Part shown: piece after piece, positions 1-9,811 of the stretch
How positions within the stretch are numbered: position 1 is the stretch's first letter
Layout: each line of letters opens with the position of its first letter
Assembly (NCBI GenBank): GCA_013397075.1
Contig: VWZS01006721.1
Coordinates: 2,210,896-2,274,895, forward strand
Reading direction: 5' to 3'
DNA length: 64,000 nt
Origin: Rhabdornis inornatus
Lineage: Eukaryota; Chordata; Aves; Passeriformes; Rhabdornithidae
The notes under the pieces: model-generated
Told to the model about the DNA's origin: nothing
Database searches by the model: none
The model's input: the letters and a program-made list of their open reading frames with translations, nothing else
Made by a program: the position numbers and the translations under genes

Positions 1-251
1 CTTATAATGAAAAGAGACGTCACTACTCAGTAAGAGAGAAGCTGCAAGGACAAATGTGTAATACTGACAATACCAGAAAGGAATCCTGCACCACCAGAAC
101 AAGCTCAGAAGACACATATAGCAAATAGGATAGGGAGCAACATCCCACAGAAGCATCATTCCTAGGAATACAAGCACAGGAATATGTGCTTTGCATGTGC
201 CACCTCTGGACAGACATTTTTGGGTTTTTTAAAGTGGTATGCATACAATAC

Positions 252-351
252 CTCGCCTGTGTTAGGGTTGGAGCAGAGGATTTTAGCATCCTTCCCACAG
301 CTAAGTAGCAGCTCTGGATCTGCCATACTCCAAGCAATGGCCAATATACCC
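252..351 (-). CDS. SEC31A: SEC31A coding exon 7 (last one in the window)
   Basis: This 100-bp exon encodes GILAIAWSMADPELLLSCGK to NTGE. The donor GTATTG is at 251-246; it is weaker than the others, but frame and family match support it. The codon TCC at the Trp position of KILCWNP gives Ser. Confidence 0.92.
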
Positions 352-3300
352 CTGCATGAAAAGCCACAACAAAAAAAAGCTTGATGTAAATGCAAAATGG
401 TGATAAATAAAGTATATTTTGAAGTTCAGCACCCTATGTGAAAATGCCCTGTCCACCCCTTTCTCTTACAGGAGGAGAAATTTTTCAATGTTATCAGGCC
501 TTGTTTTGTTGAAATAGATGTTTTATATTTTCTGCATGAAAAAGTATAAAGATGCAGCCACTGTATCTGAAAATTAAATGCAACAATCTTATGGGAGAAC
601 CTGGGCATCAGTAACAATATGGTTTGTTTGCCTGCAGTGTCATTAATATCCAGTGTGCAAACCCACAGGTAAGGTCAGTGACTAAGAAGCTTTTCAGCTT
701 TTTATTAGCAACACATTCAAGTCAGCAGAACCCACTGGCAGCAGTTTTGGTAGAAGTCACAAGACTGTTCTCCCTTCTTAAATCAAGCATTGGATTGAGC
801 AATAAGGGAAGTTTCACCAACAATGGAGGAGGTACAAGAATTGAACAAAATCACCCACTACACCCAAAATTAAGGCATTTAGGGGACTGAGGGGCACAGA
901 AACTGCAAATCTACACATGTGCCTGGGTGCACCTTTAGCACATGATTCAGCCAAAATCAACTACTACTAATTATTTTTTCCTTAGCTTCCTCCTCTTAAA
1001 AAACTTAGAAACAAACTAGTAGCTTCACTGTTTCAGCAGCCTGGTGAGTTTGTTTGATTATTTAATTTTGGGGCCTGTTTCCTTCCAAGTCGCAAGCTCC
1101 AAAAAGGCAGGTCTTTCATGGCACAGGGCTGGCTGGTCAGCAAGCCAGTACACAGCACTGCCTGCTGCTGAAACTACCACCACCACCAGAGCCTTCCTTC
1201 ACAGGGAACAGCAGAAGTGAGATGTACAAGCCAGGGCAGTCACCAACAGCACAAACACCACAGAGCACACACCACGCTATGTAACACTCATACCTGGTGT
1301 GACTTTCTAGAACACGAAGTGGCGAGGAGGCAAATCTTAGGTCCCACATCTGAATAACAGGCAACCTGTCGTCCTCCGAGGCCAAAACCATCTGGGTGGC
1401 AACTTCAGGGTGCCATGCCAAGCCTGAGCAGTGCATCTGAGGGGCAACATTGGGCCAAAGCATCAAACAACTGAGCAGCACTCAAGGGAAAAGAGAATTA
1501 GACTAAATATGTCTTGCACATGGTAAAACACTGCAAGGGAATTTGCAGCTGTGTTACCAGGCATTATTTCTGACTGTACTCAGACTGGAATATTCTCCTT
1601 ATTCCTGTGAATGAGGAGACCAGCACTTAAGTTTCCCAAGGTCCTCTCACAGAGATTATACTGTGGTGACTTTTTCACATTCCTATGTCTTAACGTGAGA
1701 AAACACTAAGGCTCACCATATAAACCTTTTCCTCTACTTTCCTCCAAATTTTTATTGCTATTTTAATAAAAGCCAACATTAGGCAAAGGTTATTGTCATG
1801 AGAGCACTGTATCACAGGATACCACCCCATGATGAAGACAGCCTATTGTGCTGCTGTTATGTCAGGCAGCAAACACAGACAACACTGAAAGTTACAAAGT
1901 TTATCAAAATAATAATACAGTGAGGAAAGAGCTACTTCACAACCACACATTTCTAAGTTTCATTTTTAACTCTTGCTGTATCTTTGGGGTTTGTTATAGC
2001 AACATTCTATTTAAGATAATACAAAATTACACAAATATGTCACTCTCCATGAGGTGAACAGGCTCTTTTTTACATTTACACTGCCTAAAGGGTGGTTATA
2101 ACTATAGGAGGCAACATAACCTGCTCAATGCCACACGTCTCTGCCACAAAATCAATTAAAATCGTTCTGTGCTAGCCCCAAAAAGATCAGTGTTTTCTCA
2201 AAATTACATTACCACTCTGATAGGACATCTGAGTGCCTTGTCTTGCTTCGGTCTGCATCTGGCTATTTTAATTTATAATGCTGACAATTCCTCTTGCATA
2301 AATGTCCTCTCAAGAGCAAACTGGGCCAGGCCTCAGTATCCCTGTCACATAAGAAGAGGTGCCATGACCCATCCCTACGCAAGCACCCCAGCAGCTGCAG
2401 GAGAGAACTCACCCTGTTGTTGTGGTCACTGACTTTGATGATGGGCTCGTTCTTCCTGAGATCCCACACGGTGGCTCGGCCACTGGGGCTGGCGGATGCC
2501 AGGATGTGCTGGACTTGCCTGTTCCATGCAATGCAGCTGATGTCCTCCAGAGGCTGCCACACACACAACAGCCTGTCACAACCCCGCCACGCTAGAGACT
2601 CAAACCCTGCTATTTTCAGCACTTGCTAAGTGAGAAATCTGCAAGGAGAGTGCCCCGTGTACTGGGGGTGATCTGGCTTCCTTTCTACACATGCTGTAGT
2701 GTACAACACCTGAAAACACTAATTTATAAGCTGTTAGAATTTCTCTGTGAAGTTATTTTCTGCTTTACAGCAGTACACATTAGTTATTAAAATAAGACTA
2801 AGCAAAACTGTCTTCAAGAACAGAAAACTACTCCATGAAAGAATATCCAGATATATGAACTATTCTTTGTCTTGGACTATTAGGTTTTTATTCAACAAAA
2901 ACAAAAAGAAAAAACAAAAAACAACAACACCAACAACAAAAAAACCCCAAAACAAACAAACAAAAAAACAAAAAAAACCAAAAAAAAACCAAAAAAACCA
3001 AACAAAAAAACCCCCAAGAAACTCCCCAAAAAACCCCAAACAAAAACAAACAAAAAAACACAAAAAAAACCCCCAAAAAATAAACACACACAAAAAAACA
3101 AAAAAAAAACAAAACCCAAAAACAAACCAAAACCAAACAAACAAAACCAAACCAAAAAAAAAAAAACAACAAAAAAAACCCAAACAAAGAAACAAAACAA
3201 AACAAAAACAAAACTAACAGACCAAAAAAAAGGTTTGCTTGGAGAAATTCTATGGGTTTTTTATTCCCCCTCCCCACTGATTTTTAGACCAAAATTTGAA

Positions 3301-6300
3301 AGTAGTGTTCACCCAGATCTTGTTGCCCTATGATTTCTAGTTGACATTATGCACATGGCCTAAAAGATATCCTGGCCTAAAAAAAATCACTATTAGACAT
3401 ACAAAGTCTTTTACAGGGATGTCTCAGATGAGCATCCTCTCAAATGTCTACCCGTTAATAAACGACTTGCTGAAGTAAACAAAGTAACCAAATCCCACAG
3501 AGTTTAAACTAAAAATCTTTACATTGAAAATGACTTCTCATCCCATTTGCACACTTTTTTGTCTCCAAATTATCATGCAGTAATAAACCCATTTTCCAGT
3601 AATCATGAACTTGTGTGGAATTTCATAACAGCAACAGAAGCGTATCTGCATTGAAACAACTTCTTCCCATTCTTCCATTTCCTTCACAAGGCAAAATGCA
3701 CAAAAGACTATTGCTTTTCCCCATAGATCATCTTTAAGAGACACAGGCTAAACACTGGACCTTGAGTATAGCAATTAAACCACTCCCTGAAACCCACCAA
3801 GGTAACTGCAAGACCTACTGTCTCATCATCTGACTTCTCAGTAGCTGCTTTTTATCTTTCTCCTATTTTTCTCTGTGTACCTTCACCATCTTCACATTTG
3901 TGCATGCAGTGAAACATGCAGAGGAAAACTAAAAGACATGCAATGGTTATGGTATTTGAAAAGGAGTGTAACCTGAAAAACTCTGCTTGTTGCTTAATAA
4001 AATGCAACATTTCTCAAAGATTAAGGAACACTACAGCCTTCCCTGGCCAAATACCACTTCTTAACAAAAAACTGTCACATGAAGACATGGCTGGCTTGTG
4101 CAGCAAGCCAAAACTGCAGGTCTGCTGTGGATAAAGAGGACAACACACCCAGGGCTGCTGCAGGGGAAGCAGAGCACACCACTCATTGCATGGACCCATG
4201 CACACCTGCACTTACAGGCACAGTCAGGACACTGCTCTCCAGGGACTACAAAAGCAGCAGCATCCAGTCACCCTTGTATGCAGCTACTACCCAAGTTAGA
4301 CTTCAAGAGGCTTCCCCTGCTCCATGCTCTTGAGACTGCTTTAAAACTGCAAATTTCAATCAGCTCACACTTAACTGCCATGCATCTTTTTCATGAGTCT
4401 GCTCTGGAGAATTTAATAAAAACAAATCTGGTACCTGTGTCTTCACTCCTGGCGTCATCGGTGTAGCAAAGTTGTTTAAGTCCCAGATATAGATTTCAGA
4501 TTCATTAGCACCAGAGGCCACCAGATTAGTCTGTAAGAAACATTAATAGACATTTAGAGTATTTTCAGCAACAGCTTTCCCAGTCTTAGCTGCTGGAAGG
4601 CATCAGATCTGCAGGACTCTGTGAATGTCCCCTGTCAGCTCAGGATACAGGAAAAGATACAGGGCAAAGAGTGACAGGGCAGAGGAAGCAGTGTCACAGT
4701 TACAGCCACCACAGAGCTTTGCTCTGGACAGTGTGGCACTCCTGCCCTGCCCACAGTGAGTGCAGCCATCCAGAGCACTCCTGCACCTGGCATGCCAAAG
4801 TCCAGGCAGGCCAACATGAGCCAAGGGCACCAAGTGCCCTTTGGTCATATTTTGTGGCTTATGACAGACAAGTCCTGAGTCCAGAACAGGCAGAAAGGGA
4901 CAGGAAGCAATTCAGAGAGGACACAAAAAACACAGCACAGCCTTGCTGGAGGCAAGTGTGCAGGGACAGAAGTGTTATTTAGGAAACAAATCCAACTGAA
5001 TTCTCACACAGCTGATGGCAACAAGGAAAAACCAACACACTGTATCTAGAAGGAAGTAAGTGCTCACTGGTGATGTGGGAAGGATTGTCAGCTTTGAGAG
5101 CCCTTCTGCTAAAGAGGCCACATGGCTGTGTTTCCTTGCTGTCTTCCTCTTTCCAAACAACCATACTTAAGTGGCCTTGAAGGTGGATCCTACCCAATCC
5201 CCAAAGGAGACAGCTGAAAACTGATCTCACCAGAAACAAGAATGAGAGCACATAATTCCTTCCTGTGTGACTGGCACAAGGCACAGAAGCTAAAGTGAAG
5301 AGACTGACTAAAAGCACCCTGAAGAGCACCTCTACTTCACACATAAACAGAGCTAAAAAGACCAATTAAATTGACAAGGTAAACTGATGAGGGGAAGGAA
5401 TGAAGCAGACATCTCAGGCACTTTCATTCCCCATCCTGAAATGTCAGTAATGGGACAGGTTTTTCCTACTAAACACAAACAGACACCCAAACACCAAACA
5501 CAGTTCATGCTTTTCAGGGGAGGGGAAGCAGCAGAAACATCTGAGCTTACAAGTTAAGACAGGCCACTCCTCTATTGATGGTATGTTAAGAGGAAAGCAG
5601 AAACACCAACCTGAAACATGTTGACATCGAGCGCTCTCACTGGTCCCGTGTGCTTGTCTTTCTGGGCTATTATTACCTCAGCCTCTCCATCTAGGATTTT
5701 GGCTGTGTCATACAGAATAACATTTCCATTTTCACCCCCAGCAATCAGGACTCCAGACACTCTGTCCCCCGAGGTCATGCTGTGAGGGCCCCAGATCAGC
5801 TTGTGGTACCTGTAAGACACAGGGGGCCCTACGGCCTTAGAACCATCTACCACCAGCTCCCTGTAGGTTGATACATCCCATTTATGCTCACTCCATCTCA
5901 AGTCAGAGAAAAGCATTGCCTCTGTTTCTCCCTAAGTAGTCTCTGTACAACTCCTTCCATCAGGAAGACATGCCCCAATTCTGCTCATTAACAAGATGCA
6001 CAACCAATAACCCACAAACTGATAACATCTCCAATCTCCTGGCTGCAAAATCAGATAAGTGTTCCCAACCACATCAGGAATAATCAAAGTAAGGGCTGTA
6101 AGCCCATCCAGCCACAGTCTGGAAAAAAACCTCTGCTATCAGTGAGCAGCTTCATGCAGGAGAAGAAACAGGTGAAACTACAAAAATTCCATATCCTTTT
6201 CCACAGCTGTGCTTTTGGATGTGTAAGTGCTTTGTCTGCCATACCAGGAACCAAGCAAGTTTAGTCAACACCACAGACACACCTCTTGGACCACGGCCTG

Positions 6301-8694
6301 TTTTCAGGCTAACTCAAGAGGAATCAAACATACTTCCAGAAATTAAGAACACTATTGTGTCCATCTGTGAATACCCACATTCCTTTCAACTCAATTAACT
6401 TCCCGCATAAGCAAAACAGCATTCCTGTGAACTTAGCCATGCAAAGAATGAATATGATCTACATAAAATGACACAGCCACCTATCAGCTCTCACGCAAGC
6501 AGAAAGCAAACCCACATTGACTGGAAGGTGGCAAGGAGATACCTTAGCATTCACTGTAATATTGGTAATCCCTTTGTTACCTCTGGGAAATCTTCAAGTA
6601 GTTTCTTTGAATCACAGCAACTTTAGCACGGTTAAGATAGATACTGCAGAAATCTACCCAAAGAGCATATGCTGGGTGAGAAATACCATAACAGCCAAGT
6701 GTTCAGGCTCCGAGTGCTGAGATGACAGCAGGGGTTCACCAAAGAAAGATGCTACAAATGGAAATTCGTCTGTGATATCAGACAGACCCATTCCTGGGTA
6801 TGATTTTTATGCTTCTGCACCTAACAATGCAAGTTTACAAGAAATGAAGCGACTGAGAGGGTTGTCGAGGTATCACCAGCAAGACTGAGCAGGACTTAAC
6901 CCAAAAAGAAGGCAGGAAACAGTGAGAAACAAAACCCAAAATTAACTGTGCAATTACTTTTCTCTTGCCCTTTATTCTTTCCAAGATAAAGCATGGTTCT
7001 ATAAAAGCAGTGCAAAACTTTCCTTGGAGGGCAATTAAGGATTTATCTTTTGTGGGTCTAATCACCTGGATGTTTTCATTTGCCACAAACCAAAACGCAG
7101 CCTGACGCATACACTGCTATCTAATCTTTAGTTAAAAAACAAAAAAACAAACAACCCTCAACCTCCTTTTTAATAATTTTCTGGGGCAAAGTCAAATTCT
7201 CGTGCTGCTGGTCAAGGGAGGTACTTTCTAAGGAGCACTGCATATTAGCTAAGGAGTGCTTCTAGAAACTCAATAAGCAAATGGCAACTCTTAAAGAATC
7301 TCAGTCACAGTTAAAACAAGGTAGAACAATTAAACTCAAAGATCCCACACTGCCTCCTGCTCTGAGCAGCTCAATAGGACATTTTGACACCATTTCTGCT
7401 CACAGAGCAGGGCATTTAAAAAGGGACTGTGCCTGTTTCAGCTCTGCCAGAGAGCGGCTACGAGTGCGGCTGAGATAGAAACTGATGCTCTCACGCTAAC
7501 AATATTTGTCTGGATAAGCACATGGTAAGAAACTAACAGCTAAGTGGAGCTGTGCAGCCAGGAATTTGGTTTCCCAGCTGTAGGAACACACAAAAAATAA
7601 CCCAAGTTAGTTATGTTACAGGAATCCCCCTGAAACAGCTAAATACAAACAGAATGGTGCAATATGAAAAATTGCTGCCATATTTTCATAATTTCACATT
7701 TTCTTCTGTTCTCTTGTAAATCCCAGAGGATTCCTAAGATACTGGGTCCACATATATATTCAAAAATTTTCTGTTTATGTCAAAGCATGAGCTGCTTGCT
7801 TGGAGTTCAAACTCAGTGCCCCACAATATCAACTGCGCACACTTGGCTTCATCTTTCAGTGCTGAACTTCTGCTTCTCTCCTCAACAAGCGCAGACAAAG
7901 CACATGAAGTGACATTTCCACACACACCACACATAACAGTCCCACACTCTGTACTTTTCTCTTACAACACTGCCTACCTGTGTGAGGAGGAGAACGTGGC
8001 ACAGCTCTTCATATCCAGTGAAGGGTCTGCTAAGTCCAACTCAAATATTTCTAAAGAAGCACTTGTACTGAAGGTTGCATCCAGCTGCTGAGCTGATGTA
8101 CCTGTGAGGAAGCATGTCTGGCAGTGAGAAAGCCACAATACACAGAGCAGTAACTGCAAAGGCAGCACAAGAAGGAGAAAAAAATAATCATCCTTTCAAA
8201 AAGGATCCTGAGATGGGGTCAGGCTTCTGTTTCTGTTATTTAGATATAGTCCCACACAAATCTCCTCCCCATGGTTTCCCCTTTGGGTTCTTCTTAATGA
8301 GTATGAGCAGGAAAAACTTTGGGCAAGTACCTCTCCCCGATGATGCACAGAATACGATTAAAGTTACAAAGGAGCCACAAGTGACTAGTGCTTAGCATTG
8401 GTGTTACCTTTCCCTGGCAGAAAGAGAAGGATGCTTGCTGTCACTTGTAGAATGTAAAGCATGTTTTTATCATCACAATGCAAGAACTCCACTCAAAGCC
8501 CCACAAAATACACCCCACTCCAGCCCTCAGGACACAGCTTTCAATAATGGCCCCTTAATGGCAGCCACCACAAACAGCCCGGGGTCTGCTAGTGTGTGCT
8601 TCCCAAAATACTCACCTGTGGCCAGGTAAATGGGGTGCTGCTGGGCAGGGCTCCATGCCTGCATGGCAGTACGGTCTATTTCCTTCAGCTTCAT
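252..8694 (-). CDS. SEC31A: SEC31A, COPII outer-coat protein Sec31, N-terminal part (7 coding exons; 3' part off window)
   Basis: Sec31 pairs with Sec13 to form the outer cage of COPII vesicles, which bud from endoplasmic reticulum exit sites; it also stimulates the Sar1-Sec23 GTPase. Joined minus-strand exons (8694-8616, 8101-7978, 5809-5611, 4530-4435, 2553-2413, 1436-1294, 351-252) stay in frame through every junction and encode residues 1-294. This is most of the N-terminal seven-bladed WD40 propeller (about 370 residues in the family). Recognisable stretches are MKLKEIDRTAMQAW at the start, GVLIAGGENGN, SEIYIWDLNNF, SGRATVWDLRKNEP and DRLPVIQMWDLRF. The full protein is about 1,200 residues; the Sec13-binding, proline-rich and C-terminal parts are beyond the left edge. 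The start is the first ATG after an acceptor at 8699-8700 and matches the known N-terminus. One usually conserved Trp is Ser in the last exon seen. The identification is secure. Confidence 0.97.
1294..1436 (-). CDS. SEC31A: SEC31A coding exon 6
   Basis: It is 143 bp, from MHCSGLAWHPEVATQM to RVLESHTR. The donor is GTATGA at 1293-1288, phase 2. Confidence 0.95.
2413..2553 (-). CDS. SEC31A: SEC31A coding exon 5
   Basis: This 141-bp exon (47 codons, phase 0 both sides) runs from PLEDISCIAWNRQVQ to KVSDHNNR. The donor is GTGAGT. It forms a complete WD40 strand set with WDLRKNEP. Confidence 0.95.
2890..3225. repeat. Low-complexity (C)AAAA tract with almost no G or T on the plus strand
   Basis: About 335 bases inside a SEC31A intron consist nearly only of A and C on the plus strand, in irregular units such as CAAAA, CAAAAA and CCAAAA. 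SEC31A pre-mRNA therefore carries a U/G-only stretch. The long lysine/asparagine/threonine open frames across it are by-products of composition. It may be a degenerated retroposon tail or an expanded simple repeat. Confidence 0.9.
4435..4530 (-). CDS. SEC31A: SEC31A coding exon 4
   Basis: This 96-bp exon (32 codons, phase 0 both sides) encodes TNLVASGANESEIYIWDL and the linker FATPMTPGVKTQ. The acceptor is TTACAG at 4533-4531 and the donor GTACCA. Confidence 0.95.
5611..5809 (-). CDS. SEC31A: SEC31A coding exon 3
   Basis: It is 199 bp. It encodes YHKLIWGP, GVLIAGGENGN and HTGPVRALDVNMFQ, the second WD40 blade region. The acceptor is CTTACAG and the donor GTTGGT; frame is kept on both sides. 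Confidence 0.95.
7978..8101 (-). CDS. SEC31A: SEC31A coding exon 2
   Basis: It is 124 bp and begins with TSAQQLDATFS after an acceptor CAG at 8104-8102. It ends in SSSHR with donor GTAGGC. It covers the first propeller blade. Confidence 0.95.
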
Positions 8695-8698
8695 TTTG
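8616..8698 (-). CDS. SEC31A: SEC31A first coding exon
   Basis: It carries four bases of 5' UTR and the ATG at 8694-8692, then 26 full codons and one base. The acceptor (TTTTCAG) is at 8699-8700, so an untranslated exon lies upstream. The donor is GTGAGT at 8615-8610. Confidence 0.95.
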
Positions 8699-9251
8699 CT
8701 GAAAAGTAAGACCAAGAAAGGCGATGCTGAAATGGTGCATGGTGAGACTTCACTGCCACGGATTAGGGAGCCGCATTAGGACTTGGCAGAAGCAGCCGGA
8801 GGGACTGTTTTCCTAAAGATATCCCACAGACAGACACCCAAGCCACCCCCTCCAGAGGAGACCGGGGGGAGGGAAGGAATAACTCTCCATTGGCAGAGTA
8901 ACATTGACACGTAGAGGAAACTGACGGGTACTGAACACAACACAGGAAAACGTGGGCAAAGCTTCGACAGCTGCGAAAAACCCTCTTCTCACAGCACCAA
9001 GACATCGAGTACCCTACAGCAGCTTTCTGCCTTAATCCACGAAACTAACCCGGCCCGAGAAGTCCCTCCCCGGACCCTGCCGCCGAACACCCTCCGCGGC
9101 TCCTTTCTGGGTCCTACTGCAGCCCCTCAGGGCTCCCCCCGCCCCGGGCGCACCCTGAGCGGCCAGCGGGGCCGCCACCAGAGGCCCGTTCCTGACAAGA
9201 ACCAGAGGAAAAGAGCCGTAAAGCAGAGGACTCCGCCGTCCCTGCCCTCAC

Positions 9252-9340
9252 CTCGGCGTCCCTGGCGCTCACCCGTCCCCGGACCGCTCCAACGTGGCAG
9301 CCCCGGCACCGCCTCCCGGCCGCCACCGCCTTCCGGGCGC
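9252..9340 (-). other. SEC31A: Possible SEC31A untranslated first exon (3' edge inferred)
   Basis: The first coding exon has an acceptor four bases before the ATG, so a noncoding exon must lie upstream. On the minus strand the GC-rich region has a strong donor, CGCCGAG then GTGAGG, placing the exon's 3' edge at 9252. A second donor candidate (GGGTGAGC) is at 9272-9267. The 5' edge given is only a guess. Confidence 0.4.
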
Positions 9341-9410
9341 GCCCCGCGGCTTCCGGGCGGCGGCAGCGGGGCCGCGCCTGCCCAGCACGGGGAGCGGCGG
9401 GAAGCGGCTT

Positions 9411-9457
9411 GGGGGGGGTGGTGGTGGTGGAGGGGAAAGTGTGTGCGTGTGTGTGTG
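9411..9457 (+). repeat. G-run, GGT repeat and (GT)n tract
   Basis: The plus strand has G8, then TGG repeated four times, AGGGG, and an alternating GT/GC stretch from 9439. This could form a G-quadruplex on the plus strand and Z-DNA in the alternating part. It lies inside the divergent promoter. Confidence 0.85.
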
Positions 9458-9730
9458 GATGTGCAGCCGCCTCCTTCCGCGCGTGTCCTCCGTGTCTCTC
9501 GGGGCGGGAGCAGCCATCGGCCCTGGGGAAGAGGGAGACTGGTTAGGGGCGCCGGGACCGCGGGGAGCCGGGGCGCAGCGCTGGCAGCGCGGGGGCCGCG
9601 GTGCCGCCTGTCCTCAGCTCAAGGGCAGTAATCATGGTGTGCTCATGATGTGAACAGCAGTGAGGCTCATCACGGGACAGGAGCCACGCCAGGGCGGGGG
9701 AACAGCCCAAGGGAGCTCAAGCCAGCTTCC

Positions 9731-9744
9731 NNNNNNNNNNNNNN
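9731..9744. other. Assembly gap (14 N)
   Basis: Fourteen unknown bases hide the THAP9 start codon and its first few residues, including the first zinc-binding Cys of the THAP finger. The true size of the missing piece may differ from 14. Confidence 0.98.
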
Positions 9745-9811
9745 GCTCCGCGCTGGGCTGCACCGCGCGCGACACCGGGCGGAGCCGCGAGCGCGGCATC
9801 TCCTTCCACCA
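9745..9811 (+). CDS. THAP9: THAP9 exon 1 (partial, 5' end in gap)
   Basis: It reads SALGCTARDTG to GISFHQ in frame from the gap edge and ends with CA before donor GTGAGT. The Cys of ALGC is the second zinc ligand. The start codon is not visible. Confidence 0.93.

Larger units (their letters stand above)
1..9251 (-). other. SEC31A: SEC31A introns
   Basis: Introns are at 1-251 (partial), 352-1293, 1437-2412, 2554-4434, 4531-5610, 5810-7977, 8102-8615 and, tentatively, 8699-9251. Apart from the A/C-only tract at 2890-3225 I recognised no repeat family, RNA gene or extra exon in them. Small open frames here have no family match that I recognise. Confidence 0.8.
9040..9730. promoter_or_regulatory. 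CpG-rich divergent promoter region of SEC31A and THAP9
   Basis: GC content and CpG frequency rise sharply from about 9040 and remain high to the gap at 9731. SEC31A is transcribed leftward from here, and THAP9 exon 1 starts in or just before the gap, so the genes are head to head within about 0.5 kb. The part 9411-9457 holds a G8 run, (GGT)n and a GT repeat. No TATA box was seen at the expected place for either gene, as is common for CpG-island promoters. Confidence 0.7.

Noticed and set aside
2747..3277. Long open frames on both strands (about 100-156 codons)
   Set aside because: They arise from the A/C-only repeat; the peptides are monotonous Lys/Asn/Thr/Pro or Phe/Leu/Trp with no domain.
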